From Cerioporus squamosus (Eukaryota; Basidiomycota; Agaricomycetes; Polyporales; Polyporaceae): DNA of 64,000 nucleotides. This document shows, piece after piece, positions 1-11,030 of this stretch; position 1 is the stretch's first letter, and each line of letters begins with the position of its first letter. The translations under genes were made by a program, and so were the position numbers. The DNA lies in NCBI GenBank assembly GCA_022592435.1, contig JABYQS010000021.1:62001-126000 (forward strand). Direction: 5' to 3'. The notes under the pieces were generated by a model. It was not told where the DNA came from. It did no database searches and saw nothing but the letters and a program-made list of their open reading frames with translations.

Positions 1-834
1 TTCCAGCTCCGCGTCCGCCTCTGGGAATAGGACCTTCATCATCCGGAACCACTCGTCCTCCGGGCCGTACGTCATCCAGGTTGCCTTCAGCGCGTCCCAC
101 GGCAGCGGCATCCACCCGGCATACTCCCAGTCAATGAGACATACGACGGTAGCCCCGAAGCGCCACCTCTGCAGACCCCCAGGCAGAATCAAGTTCTTCC
201 GCAGGATGTCCCCGTGGCAGAATACAATGGGGACGTCGTCACGCTCGATGAGCGGTCGCAGCAGGGGTTGCAGCGTCTCCGCGTTCCATGAGCAACCCAG
301 CCCGACCCAGAGCTGCTGGAAGAGATCCCGAGAGATGGTGAATATACGAGGGCTGTCTGCGAGCCATGGGACGCGCGGGTCTATTACTAAGGGTGCTCCA
401 GACGCGAGGCATATCGGTCGCTGTCGGGCGTCGGTGATGGTCTGCTCGTGCAAGCGAGAGAACTGCTCCCGCAGCTGGGCAGCGAGCTGCGCCTTATCGG
501 TTGCCGTGAGGTGACCCCATACGTCCGCGACACAGTTGCCTTCGATCCACGTCGTGAGGAGGTATGTTCTCCTCGCTTTGCAGCAAACATCTATGAATGT
601 CGGGGTATGTATGCCGTGGAGGGACTCGACGAAGCGCAATGCGGCAGCTTCGTTTCCCGTTGGGTCGTCCGAGACCTTGAGGACGAAGTTGAACGGCAGG
701 CGGTATATGCCGCTGTAGTGATGCTGGTTCCCGGACAGCGCGCTGAATTTGCATGGAAGGTTGTAGAGCACAGGCTTGAGTGCTTGGGGAACATAGAAGA
801 GGTCCCGTCTGAGGACACTCATAAGCGGCCGCAT
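1..834 (-). CDS. APH-family phosphotransferase-like protein (3' end outside window)
   Basis: One uninterrupted minus-strand frame of about 278 codons that leaves the window before its stop. The ATG at 834 is the first after an in-frame stop. The N-terminal part resembles an APH-fold nucleotide-binding lobe (a lysine in FVLKVSDD, then ALRFVESL). It is followed by HGDILRKNLILPGG, the variant Brenner-type catalytic loop (usually HGDxxxxN), and LIDWEYAG, which carries the metal-binding aspartate. This order is standard for the aminoglycoside phosphotransferase/choline kinase-like superfamily, which is greatly expanded in basidiomycetes. The substrate cannot be told; most fungal members are not proven resistance enzymes. 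No introns are needed in the visible part, unlike its neighbours. Family assignment is firm; function is unknown. Confidence 0.8.
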   Translation of the reverse strand, partial: MRPLMSVLRRDLFYVPQALKPVLYNLPCKFSALSGNQHHYSGIYRLPFNFVLKVSDDPTGNEAAALRFVESLHGIHTPTFIDVCCKARRTYLLTTWIEGNCVADVWGHLTATDKAQLAAQLREQFSRLHEQTITDARQRPICLASGAPLVIDPRVPWLADSPRIFTISRDLFQQLWVGLGCSWNAETLQPLLRPLIERDDVPIVFCHGDILRKNLILPGGLQRWRFGATVVCLIDWEYAGWMPLPWDALKATWMTYGPEDEWFRMMKVLFPEADAELE

Positions 835-1729
835 GTTGACGTTGCGTACTGGAGGAGCTCAAGCTGCTAGCGGTTTACTACGGCCAACTCTGTCCGGCGT
901 TAACCATCATCGCGGCTGTGGGTAGTATGGCATGATGGCTGATATGCCTGCTTCCTACGTATGCAGGTACATCCGAGCCAACGAAACCCTTCTACACAAC
1001 GGTCCAGCATGCAGTACGATCTCAGCACCAGGACTCGGACTCCGGGAACCAACTTCAAGTTGAAGTTCAAGAAGTCAATGGGGTTCGGCCAGATCGGACC
1101 GAAGCAGTGTTTGTTCCTATTTACCACGCGCCCGCGCGATATATAGCTTCAATTTTCGCCGACTGCGACGAGGAGTTCCTTGTCACCACTATCCTTACTT
1201 ACATCGTCCACAATCTCAACACATCTCCCAACGACTTTGGTGCGAATGCCCTTGTAGCGATCTCTGGAACGACCACAGTTCTAGTCGGCAAGTGCTTCCT
1301 GTCTTCATCTCTCTACCATCTATCTCTCGTCTCCGATATCATGGCCTCTTTCTGCCCGGGCAGTGCTTACACATCCACCCTGCATCGGTTCTGGTGAAGG
1401 GCCAAAAGGAATGGATCCGCTGTCTAATCAACAGTCGGATGGGCGACTTTCGGGAAGTGCTGGCTTCGGTACGCATGAAGCTTGTCATGGTTTTGCTCGC
1501 CCTACATCTATGTATTCCGCGCCTGTATGTTCGTATGTAGTGTAAATCAAGGCGTTGCAGTTGATTGGTTCACTTTGCGTACGGTCCTCGTCGAATGCAT
1601 CAGCGATATTATAGTGGATAGTGCTAGCGATACAGAACAAATCAAGGATGGTATCGAACGGTCAGACCAGTCAAGGATCAGCAAGGTAGAGGGGACGCGT
1701 GAGGAAGTCAACGAACACTCAGTCTCCCC
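835..1729. other. Intergenic: upstream of the APH-like gene, downstream of sos7
   Basis: About 0.9 kb. Only short overlapping reading frames without recognisable protein sequence. It should hold the promoter of the APH-like gene, which starts at 834 on the minus strand, and the sos7 3' region. No repeat or RNA gene was recognised. Confidence 0.5.
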
Positions 1730-3032
1730 TTATGCACCAGCCCGCGCCCTTGCAAGCACGGCAGCAATGAGTCCAGGCACGTCGTTGGCTTGCAGATGGG
1801 CCCCAACGACGTCCTCGACATCCTCCGACAATCCTTCCACCTGTACCTCGCCCAACATCCTCGAGTTCGGCAGAAATAGCAGCTTAATGAAGACATGCCG
1901 CCGTTGCGGAGAACCATTCGGCGTGACAGCGTACGTCAGATGCAGCTCGTTCTCCGATTCGGAGTGTGCAGTCTCCAGGTCGAGGAGCGTGCGATGCAGC
2001 GCAAGGGCGGCCGTATACCTGCATCCTCCGCGCCGTCAGTGCACCGCGATCAAGGCAAATGAGAGCCGTCGCAACGCACCAGTCGTACAGTCCGACGACG
2101 CGTCCATCCTGCACCTCTTTCTGCCCGGCATTGACCTGCTTCTCCAGCTCTGCCCTCTCCACCCTCAGCCGCTCGACCTCCACTGCGCCCGCCTTCACGC
2201 GCTCCTTGACGGTGTCGACCTGTGTGTTGACTTGTTGGAGCTCGTCGTCGAGCTGCTGCATCTCCACAATCTGTGAGTCGAGTTGCGCGTTCGCGGCGGG
2301 GATCGTCAAGCGGGGATGGGGGTGCGCTTGGCGAAGTCGCGTGAGGGTGAGCCGTGCATCGAGGATCTTGCTTGCGAGAGCGGCAGCCTCTTGCGTCAAT
2401 GCACGAGCTCTGTTGTAGTCTTCGGGAAGGGGTAAGGGGTGGCGTGGGGAAGGTGGTGGCGTTAGTGTTAGGTGTGGATGGCGGCAGGCACGAAGCACGC
2501 ACCTTGCTCGACTAGGGGCGCGAGTGTGCGGACGTCGCTGTACTTCTCCGCCAGTCGCGCCTTGGCGACCGAGAGTGTCTCCTTCTTCTTCTCGTTCTCG
2601 ATACGGAGGAGCTCGTTGTCATCGGCGTTGATGTTCGGAGCCTCGTCGCTGACGATGGTCTTCACGTACTGATCCTTCGCCTTCTGCTCCAGGTATTGAA
2701 ACTTGAGGTTGCGCAGAAACGACTGTTGGGTCGCCAGTCATCAGGACACGGACGCAACGCGCGGTGTAGTGAGGATGAGGTCGGATGCGACCAGCAGAAG
2801 GAGGGGAACGTACGATCTGTGAGGCCACCTCTGCCGCAACGATCGCAGGGTCTGTCGTTCCAGCCACGCCCTCTGACACCAGCCCCGGATCCTTCGCTAG
2901 TGTGCTCTGCAACGTGTCAAAACGGTTCTGGTCCTCGACGATGTTCAGCTTCGCGTCCTCGAGCTTGCTTTGGAGTGCACGGGCAGCATCGAGCTTGCCC
3001 GAGTTGTCTATTTCCATCGCAGAAGGTGCCAT
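1730..3032 (-). CDS. sos7: Kinetochore protein Sos7 (Sos7 coiled-coil family)
   Basis: Four exons: 2814-3032, 2503-2722, 2080-2419 and 1730-2018, joined by GT-AG introns, give 355 residues with a clean reading frame. Exon 2 opens with SFLRNLKFQYLEQKAKDQYV, which resembles the hallmark LKFxYLEQxxKxxF segment of Sos7. Long coiled coils follow (about residues 100-255), then GLYDWYTAALALHRTLLDLE and a compact C-terminal region rich in hydrophobic strands and helices. The LYDWYTA segment is built across the last splice junction, which supports that junction. In fission yeast Sos7 works with Mis12-complex-linked kinetochore proteins; a nuclear kinetochore role is inferred here. The start at 3032 is preferred over an in-frame ATG at 3068. 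The family is recognised from motif memory, not a search. Confidence 0.75.
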
Positions 3033-3692
3033 TGCGCAGCTGCAGATCAGAGAATAGTTATATCTCAAATATTAGAGTGCTGTGAGGTCAGACAGATGGT
3101 CGTGGTCGCTGCAGTGTTGTCGAGATCGAGGTCGCGGTTGAATCGTGTTCACTGTTGTCCCGCAACCACGCGACGCGTTGAGAGTACACGTGATCGTGCT
3201 ACTGCTATATAGTTCCCACGCTTCCCCTCGCTGCAGTCTTTGAAGTTCGAAGTAGACCTGCAGGTAGAAAGTGCACGCAATTACTCTGCTGCGGCGGACA
3301 TATAAATTGGCAGGGCTTCATCTAACCTCCTTCTGCCTGTAGGCTGTCTAGCACATCTACTACTTCCTCCCCGGTGAGAGACTGTCCAACCAAGTAGTCT
3401 ACGACGCATCGACGTTCTTGACCACCCGAGAGCCCCATCACGCATCTGCGTCGAAAGTCGGCCAGCAATGTAGTACCCCATCAACATGTTGTGCTGCTTG
3501 AGCGTCGGTTGCAGGTCTATGCCAGCCGAGTGAGCGGCGGCTGCACATGTAGGTGAAGGGTATATGTATCAATTCTGTTTTCGGTTTACCGCCCATCTGT
3601 TCGCTCTCCTTTCTCCTGCGTGAGCTAGTTCCTAACACTGGCCGTGAAGTAAAGACCCTTCTCCAGTCTGTTTCCCTTCCCACTTTCAGCCC
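3033..3692. other. Intergenic: sos7 upstream / SDR1 downstream
   Basis: About 660 bp between two minus-strand genes. It presumably contains the sos7 promoter and the SDR1 3' UTR. No coding sequence, repeat or RNA gene was recognised. Confidence 0.45.
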
Positions 3693-4737
3693 TCACTCCT
3701 GGTTCCCTTCGTACGCAAGGTCGTCTGACCAAGACGCGTACTCCTCCGCGGTCTTTGCCAACTCCGCAGCGAACTGCTGAATGAAAGTAACAGACTCCTT
3801 GCCAAGCGGCATGCGGAGAGGAGGATTGGCGAGCTGGGTGATCTCGAAGATCTTCTGCACGCCCTTTGCGGGGTCGCTCATGCGGAGCAGACGAACGGCG
3901 TCCTGCGGTCTGGTTTCCCAAACCTCGCGCATCTTGTGATGGATCGAGTCTGTAACCGGATATGCGGGGTGCCGAGGCGCGAACTGGATGGCGGATGCCA
4001 TCTTAGTGACGAAGCCTCCAAGCTCGATGATTGTGCCCTATGCAGCGAGAGGTAAGCCATGGATGAGCGCTGTCAACCGATCGAAGGGCTCGCACCTTGA
4101 TATTCCACGCAGGGTTGACTTCCTTGATCAGCGACTCGCTGAACCCCTCGAGAGCTATGCGTACGTCAGGACTGCTGCCCCTATAATCCGTCTTGGTGCT
4201 CACCGTGTTTGGAGGCCCCGTAGAATGCCGTGTTCGGGTACGCGGTGATGCCTACCGTAGCGCTGGCCTGAATGAGATGCCCGCCCTGGGGCTGATTCTC
4301 CTCGCGGAAGAAGCGGACGGCCTCTTGTGAGACGTGCACGGCGCCCCAGAAGTTCACTTCGAACATCTGACGCGCAAGGTCGTCGGAAACCGCCTCGGCC
4401 TCTCCAATGACGCCGTAGCCAGCATTGTTGAACACGATGTCGACCCGTCCGAAAGCCTCCTTGGCCTTTTGGAAGGCCTGCTTAATCTCGGCATGGTTGG
4501 TGACGTCGAGCTTGACAAGAATAAGTTGTGATGGGGAGTAGTTGGACGCAAAGGACTCGAGTACGGACGGCTTGCGCAGCGTCGCCACGACTCTGTCGCC
4601 GTGTCCGAGCGCGCAGCGAGCCATCTCGTACCCGATGCCCGACGACGCGCCAGTGACTACATAAGACCGTCAGCAGCTCAATCTGCGTGCAAGAAGATCC
4701 TGGACGTACTGAACCAAACGCGAGTTGAAGAGGACAT
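3693..4737 (-). CDS. Short-chain dehydrogenase/reductase (SDR1 of a tandem pair)
   Basis: Exons 4710-4737 (28 nt), 4204-4656, 4096-4154 (59 nt) and 3693-4037 give 294 residues. The first splice joins RVWFI to TGASSGIG, forming the Rossmann TGxxxGxG nucleotide-binding motif. LVKLDVTNH and NNAGYG mark the cofactor site, and YGASK supplies the catalytic YxxxK, with an upstream ASATVG in place of the usual serine loop. This is a classical-type NAD(P)(H)-dependent SDR; the substrate is unknown. The next gene upstream (SDR2, 5122-6192) has the same architecture, including the 28-nt first exon and the 59-nt third exon, so the two are tandem duplicates. Acceptors used are TATGTAG, CGCATAG and TGCATAG. 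A cytosolic oxidoreductase is most likely; there is no signal peptide. Confidence 0.88.
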
Positions 4738-4863
4738 TGCAGTGTTGCGTGTTCAAGAGAGGGGTTTGAACTTGTGTTGTGTCAACATGCATCTACAGCC
4801 GCTCTTCATATACGTCTGTCAGGGGTTGCCGTAGCATGTCGTCACCTGCATGCGTAGCATTGG

Positions 4864-4950
4864 GTACATCCGCGGCACGTAGCACCTCGTACACACGCGG
4901 CACGTAGCACTTCGTACACACGCGGCACGTAGGCACTTGTACACCCGCGG
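4864..4950. repeat. 25-bp minisatellite, about 3.5 copies
   Basis: Direct tandem units start at 4864, 4889, 4914 and 4939. Each begins GTAC and contains CGCGGCACGTAG. The third unit has a one-base change in spacing (AGGCACTT), and the fourth is truncated after about 12 bp. It lies in the 384-bp spacer between the two duplicated dehydrogenase genes. Confidence 0.85.
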
Positions 4951-5121
4951 CCGTCGGAGTCGGTCGGATTGCGCACATCCGCGGCAGATGCGCTACTTCT
5001 GACAGTCCTCAAGCGCCTGTGCTCCGAGTCCGAGTCCCCCCAACACACTGTGCTCCACCAACGAAGGCAAGCTTTGTATTTGAGAGTTCGTCAACTGATT
5101 CGAGTTCGAGACCTCTCAGTA

Positions 5122-6192
5122 CTAGGCATCTTCTCTGTTGAGCCCTTCGGACCAAGATGCGTACTCCTCCACCTCCCGAGTCAATTGTGCGACCTTTGTG
5201 CGTACGAACTTCTGAGAGTCCTTCCCCAGTACAAGTCTAAGGGGCGGCGACGGCACCTCGCTCAACCGGTACAGCGCCCTCGCAGCCTTGTTGACGTCCC
5301 CCTTGACGTCGTAGATAGTGCCCGTCGAACCGCCACTGGCGCTGAGCAGCAGGGCTGCACGAGACACTGTCGAGGCTAGTCCTGGCTTGTTGTAGGCTGG
5401 ATGCGGAGGTGGTTTCGGCATTGCGGCAACACCGTTGGTCTTGAATGCCCCCAGCGGAACAATGGTCACCTGGCAGGGGAGTCAATAATAGAAGACGGAG
5501 GTGGAAGCGGAGTACTGTAGGTACCTACCTTTATGTTCCATCCGGGGTCAAGCTCCATGGCTAACGTCTCCGCCAAACCCTCCATAGCTATGAAGCTCTC
5601 GTGTCAGCCAGCGTCCGCAGTTTGGTCCCAGTGGAGAGACTAACCATGCTTGCTGGCACTGTAGAAGCCACAGACCGGGTAGCCCACAATTCCTGTAGCA
5701 GAGCTGATATGTATAATGCGCCCGCCTTTCCCAGGCTCATTCACCTCCCGGAGAAACCTCACTGCCTCCTGCAGGACATGCGCCGCGCCCCAGAAATTCG
5801 TCTCGAACATCTCCCGCGCGAGATCGTCTGGGGTGCCCTCGACTTCTGCTGCGAGTGCATAGCCCGCATTGCTGACCACGACGTCAAGACGTCCGTACGT
5901 CTTCTCGGTCTCCTGGAAAGCATCGCGGATGTCTTGGTGGTTGGTGACATCGACCTTCACAACGAGCAGCTGTGACCTGGAGTATCGCTTCGCGAGTTCC
6001 TTGAGTGGGGCAGCATGGGGATTGCGTGCGGTGGCAACGACGATGTCCTCGCGCTCAAGTGCGTAACGAGTCATTGCAAGCCCAAGGCCAGATGAAGTGC
6101 CCGTTACTGCAGAATATATAAAGCCATGAGTTAATGCGAGCAGTGCGAAGTGGCAACCACTCACTGAACCATACCCGAGGAGTAGCAGACAT
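5122..6192 (-). CDS. Short-chain dehydrogenase/reductase (SDR2 of a tandem pair)
   Basis: Exons 6165-6192, 5645-6106, 5529-5587 and 5122-5469 give 298 residues. Splicing of exon 1 (MSATPRVWFI) to exon 2 creates TGTSSGLG. NAGYA, the serine-rich IIHISSATG and YSASKHG provide the cofactor and Ser-Tyr-Lys catalytic elements. Intron positions and phases match SDR1 exactly (28-nt first exon, 59-nt third exon), showing descent from one intron-containing ancestor. The C-terminal half keeps the shared EEYASWSxxL signature also seen in SDR1. Like SDR1 it is a soluble NAD(P)-dependent oxidoreductase with unknown substrate; the two may have diverged in specificity, chiefly in the loop before the catalytic Tyr. 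The start is fixed by the first ATG preceding the conserved RVWFITG. Confidence 0.88.
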
Positions 6193-6755
6193 GGCGCAGA
6201 GTTGGTGCTGAGGAAGGAAGGGTTCGCGTGGTCCCTGATATTGCACGCACAGTGTGATCCCACGTTAGTAATGACACAGGTGTTTTTTGACAAGTCCCGA
6301 CACTTCGTGGTCCACAAGGCTTGTCATCGAGTCCCACCACTGGGAATTCGCAGACATTTCGCAGCCGAGATAGGTCTATACGCAGAAGGGCACCGTCAGC
6401 TGAATGCATCCGAACAGAGGATGAACGCCCCGATACCACATTCGAAGCTTGTCGAAGCTTGTAAGCTTGAGACGCGATAGGCTGAGCGGCGGGAGCTTCG
6501 GTATATTCGCGCGCACGACAAGGTACATGATAAGAGAAAAGAGATTACGCCGTAAGTACTACATACATCGATATCACCATGGTCGCCGACTAGCTTGCGT
6601 CGTCGAGATAGGCCAGTACATACAAGGGGAGCTAGAGATAGGTTAGCAGAGAAGGACAAGCGCTAGCGCAGAGGTCCCAGGGCACCGGGCGTAACACGAG
6701 ATAGAGGTATCCGGGAAGTGAGACGACACGGGAACAGCATGCAGGGGCGACGACC
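6193..6755. other. Intergenic: SDR2 upstream / ELMO gene downstream
   Basis: About 560 bp. It should hold the promoter of SDR2 and the 3' UTR of the ELMO gene. No protein or RNA gene was recognised. Confidence 0.45.
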
Positions 6756-9700
6756 CTACGCCGGCGGATCATACGCCAAGTCAGAGAAGAAGAAGTCGCT
6801 GTTTGTTGGCGGGGGACCAGCCACAAGCCCACTTGGAATCTCGACCTTCTCTCCAGAGAGATCTGCACAGCACACCAGGTGGGAATGCGACGAGGTTAGC
6901 ATCTAACCAACCATCCATATCCCAATCGGGCACAAAGCAGGACGGCACGAACCTAGCAGCTTTATCTTGAGGCCGATCTCCGTCAGCGCCTGGACAAACA
7001 ACTCCGTCTCCTGCGACGCAACGTGGCCGCCATCTCTTCTCAGCATGTTCAGCCCGTCGGTCCAATCCGCCCAGCGTGCCTGGTCAGGGGCGATTTGATC
7101 GGCCAGTGAGCCACCGCTCGTGCTGAGCAAGGAGAACGAGAGGCTCGACGCAAGCAGCGGGGAACTTGAGCCGAGTGGGAGGTCCGTCTGGTCTCCTCGG
7201 ATGTGTGGGAAGGGTGCGCAAGTCCCCGTCGCGACCTCACTGATCATCGCGATCTCAATGCGTTCGGGGAGATCTTCCAGCCCTTTTCGCACGGGAAACT
7301 TGACCGCACTGTCGACGTAGTGCAGGTATTTGAGACCGGCATCCTGGAACGGCGCATATAGTCAATCAGAGACGCATGCAAAGAAGTGACGAGTGTGCCT
7401 ACCAGCCTCAAGAAACGCCACGGTCGTGTTGGACGTTTCAAAGTATCTCTAGGGACCGTAGTGGCCAACGGGATGCCGTTCATGAACCAGGCACCCTCCA
7501 GGAGACAATGGATCCGCTGTTGCCGTACGAACTCGAATGACTCCTTGTACAGCTTCGCCCGCAGGTTGCTGAAGAAGGCGTCGGTTTTACGCCAGAAAGG
7601 AGAAGGGCGAAGTTATGCCACTCACCGAACTGGAATCTTGCTCATGATATCGTCCTCCATTTCTAGCTCCTGCATCTGCCTGTCACGAACGGCGCGGTAC
7701 TCGCATTCAAGGAATTCCTGCTCGACCTCGTGCCACGGTCGAATGTTCTCCCTCTTCAATGCGACCTTGACCCTGATGACGCATGGAAGTCAGTCGGCCA
7801 TGTAGGGACGAGATGCGAGCGGATACTGACTGGCTTCTAGTCAAAGCTACTAGCCTCGGGAAGTCACCGGTCGAAGAGCCGCTCTCGTTCCACATGCGAA
7901 GGAAGAACTGCAGAGCCAGTGAATGAACCTTGTAGAAGTTCAGGAAGAACGGCTGAAAAGTTGTCGATGTTGAGTCTGCAGAACAGCTTTGACATCAGCA
8001 TGGAAAGGTAAAATTGAAAGTTTGAGCAGAGAATGGGACGCACAGCCGGGTGCATAGATAGCCCAATGCTCGGACAGCAGGTCGGTGACCTCGTTCGAGG
8101 CCTTCGCAATGGGACATCGCCGCTCCACGGGTCGACTCAACTGTTCTTGCACGACCTTGGCCCAGTACTCAGGATCCTTCTCCACGAAGTATTTCTGCAT
8201 ATGACAGTCAGCCCCGTCCCTCGCGCCGTTCTACCAGCAGAAACACACCAGACAGTCAAGACCGAGGACTCCGACTTCTCTGAACTCGTGCCCGATGTCT
8301 TCCGTGTCGAATCCGAGCTTGCGCCACTTGATGAGAGTCATGGCATCTTCTCGCTCCTCCTGCAGCTTGCTCTTCTCCCATATGAACTGAAGCGCGGTGC
8401 TGTGCAGTGGCTCAAAATCGGGCTCGACGAGGGTGGTCTTCTTCCGGAAGGTCACCCGCACCATGTTCGCTTGAAAATCCAGAATGCATGACGTGAGGTC
8501 CTCAATGGTATGTGATGACATGAGGCGCTGTCCACTGCATATGAGCCACAGACAGTCGCCGAAGTGGAGGAAGGACGCACGATAACGGCTTTCCGAACGT
8601 TCAGCTGCTCCAGCTCAGCGATGAACTCGTCCCATCTGGGATCGCTCGCGTGCGCCAGGAGCGAGTTGATCAACATCATGCTGCTGCAGTTTGAGTACCG
8701 ATTCTCGAGCAAAATGCGAAGATGCCAGACGGACCTGTACAGTGCCATAGTGGTATCGGCGCTCCCCAATCTGCTGACCACGGTCTCCAACAGTCGTCTC
8801 TCTTTGCGCATTTGCTCAAACACGACGTCGAAGCCGTATCTGTACACAGAGCCGGGAGGCGGTGAAGGCTGCCCTCTGCTGGAGCTTGGAGCATGCACTC
8901 CAGAGGCGCTGCTTGGATCGGCCTCTACCAGTTTCTTGAGAATGGCAGTTGCAGGCCGACATACGTTGATGGGTGATTGTTCAGAGGACAGGATCTGTAC
9001 GACCTTGAGAATGAAGGAGTTGTCGAGGTTGGCCCATCCGTAGTCGAGCTCCATGAGATTTTGCATCGCTGTCAAAGCGTACTAAACGCGGCATCAGGGG
9101 ATGAGTCTCATTTTTCACTCGGGAACTACTGGGAATTACTGACGGCGAGGATGTTACCATGTGAGCTGTTGATAACGTCGATGAGCTCGTGAAGACCGTC
9201 TCGCTGCAGAAATTCGTTTGCGAACTGCTCTTCCTGCATGGACGATGAGCAACATAAGCGACTGGTTATCTGGGTGAACACGTACTCGGATGAGCTTGCG
9301 CAACGCAGTGAGCGCGAGACCCAGTTTCGCGTCTCTGGCGCCAAGCTTCTCGACAATTTCCGCAGCTTCAATAGCAGGTGCATTGACAAGCCTAGGCACA
9401 GGACGCGGAGGAGAGGGTGATTCGTACGGACGGGCGGATATGGAGCAGGAGACGAACTGAAACTCACTTCAAGTTGACCTTCCCCTTGATCTTCTTCCTC
9501 AGGTTGTCATTCGTAACCAACTCATCATTCTCATCCCGCAGAGCATAGACTGCGGGTGGATCCTTCAACTTCAAGCTGATACATAGTTGTCGGATGACAT
9601 CCTCGACCGCCAAACTCGGCTCTATACGTGTCCGGACCGTCATACCCTCCTTGGTCGTTACATTGTTGGTCGGGACGAGGCCGCCCTTGGCCTGTATAGA

Positions 9701-9781
9701 CTTGCCATTCGTCGGAGGATTGGACAGGGTAGGTGTAGGGGGTAGTTGGGAGCCGCCCTCGCCAGAAGGGTAGGAGGACAT
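6756..9781 (-). CDS. ELMO/CED-12 family protein (armadillo-ELMO-PH)
   Basis: A multi-exon gene, about 780 residues after splicing (estimated by eye). The N-terminus (MSSYPSGEGG) leads into a ubiquitin-like strand region (EDVIRQLCISLKLKDPPAVY). Armadillo-like helices follow (ALRKLIR; DGLHELIDVI; AMQNLMELDYGWANL), matching the ELMO armadillo segment. The ELMO domain proper is seen as KWRKLGFDTEDIGHEF..GVLGLDCLKYF and FYKVHSLALQFFLRMW. A PH-like region comes next (CLLEGAWFMNGIP; PWRFLRLDAGLKYLHYVD), and the protein ends at DLAYDPPA. In animals ELMO proteins pair with DOCK GEFs to activate Rac at the membrane; a Rac/Cdc42-type polarity role in this fungus is inference. A strong C-terminal PxxP run, used for DOCK SH3 binding in animals, is not obvious. 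Several internal splice junctions are approximate. Confidence 0.8.
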
Positions 9782-11030
9782 GGGTGGGTATGATGAGCGT
9801 GTCTGGCAAGGAACGCGTTATAAGCTTCTTCATTATGTGAAACACTAAGAAGAACGGAAGTGATGCGCGATAGGAGCAGTGAAGATTTCTACGAGCGACA
9901 GTGCAGAAGGTGATGCAAATCCAGCTAGCCACCGAGAATCCGCCAGGTGCAAGTCCAGGTCATGCCTCCCTCCGCGTCGACCAGTGCTAGCGCACACCTC
10001 CTCCGCCCTGCTCCCACCCAGTAGAAGTGACTGTGACTCACATGGAACGTGGTTTATGCCTGAAGTCTTCGTGGTGCAATGCAGGTGTACACTGGGACAA
10101 GGAGAGTATCAGCGTCTGCTCAAACTTTAAGACATTGCTGGACATGATGGATCAGATATGCGAAATAACATCTAACGTGTCCCGAGGAACACTCAGACTG
10201 ACGTGCAAATAAAGTAGAGGTTCATCACGAAGGAGACCAGAGTGGAGGAAGACTCACCAGGACGGAAAGGTGAAGATGAGAGGTATAAGTTAATCCAATT
10301 TAACAGGAGAGCATAAGACGTAGGTCTGCGGCCAAGGAGAGCGAACGTAGTGGGTATGAGAAATAACGATAGCGATAGCGGCGGCGAAGAGAGGTACTGG
10401 GCGTAGAGGATGGCGATGCGCTGCAGACCGGTGTCAATTTTCCAGAGAGAAGGATATTTAAATACGAGTCCGAGACCGCGTGAGTCCCCGAGCTCAGCAA
10501 CGAACCCGGATATAGAGCGGCGACAGATATGTTGAGGCCGACGGCGGCGTCGACGTCGAGGTCGAGTCGAGGGAGACGTTGGCGACGGGGGCGAGGAAGA
10601 TGTGGGCGTCGACCGACACTGACCATAGGCGACGCGCGCCTCGTCCACGCCACAACGTCCTTGCTCATTATCCTATCACGACCATCTCGCATACTGTACT
10701 CAACACTGACGGGCTACGGCACATGTAGAATGACATTGCTTCCAGTTCAGGCATTGTCTGATCTCCGCGTGAGTACTGTTTGGTCTCGAAAGTACAGGGC
10801 GACAGAGCGCCGCCTGGCACTACCTGATATGCAACGCCTACCAGACTCTGCGATTGTCGGAGGACACGAAGCCAAAGGAGTTACACAGGTCCAGGTGCGT
10901 GTGCGTTATGCGATAACTTACTGCCTTCGTTCGCAATCCCGGGGCATGTCAGCCACTAGCCCGAGATGTCCATGTCAGCCAACCCCCGGAGTCTTCCTCC
11001 GTTCCCGTTCACCTCGAACACCATTTCGCC
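9782..11030. promoter_or_regulatory. Divergent intergenic region between ELMO gene (-) and orphan gene (+)
   Basis: About 1.25 kb separating two genes transcribed away from each other, so it should contain both promoters. A minus-strand frame at 10193-10648 is open, but it is low-complexity (arginine/serine/proline-rich) and resembles no protein I know. The stretch 10530-10600 is rich in CG-containing trinucleotide-like repeats. No defined site can be supported. Confidence 0.5.

Noticed and set aside
1482..2498. Plus-strand 264-codon and minus-strand 150-codon frames over the sos7 3' exons
   Set aside because: These are other-frame readings of sos7 exons; the spliced minus-strand frame explains the sequence.
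10193..10692. Minus-strand frames of 130-151 codons in the ELMO/orphan intergenic region
   Set aside because: Low-complexity and hydrophobic patches only; no consistent splice structure or known family.
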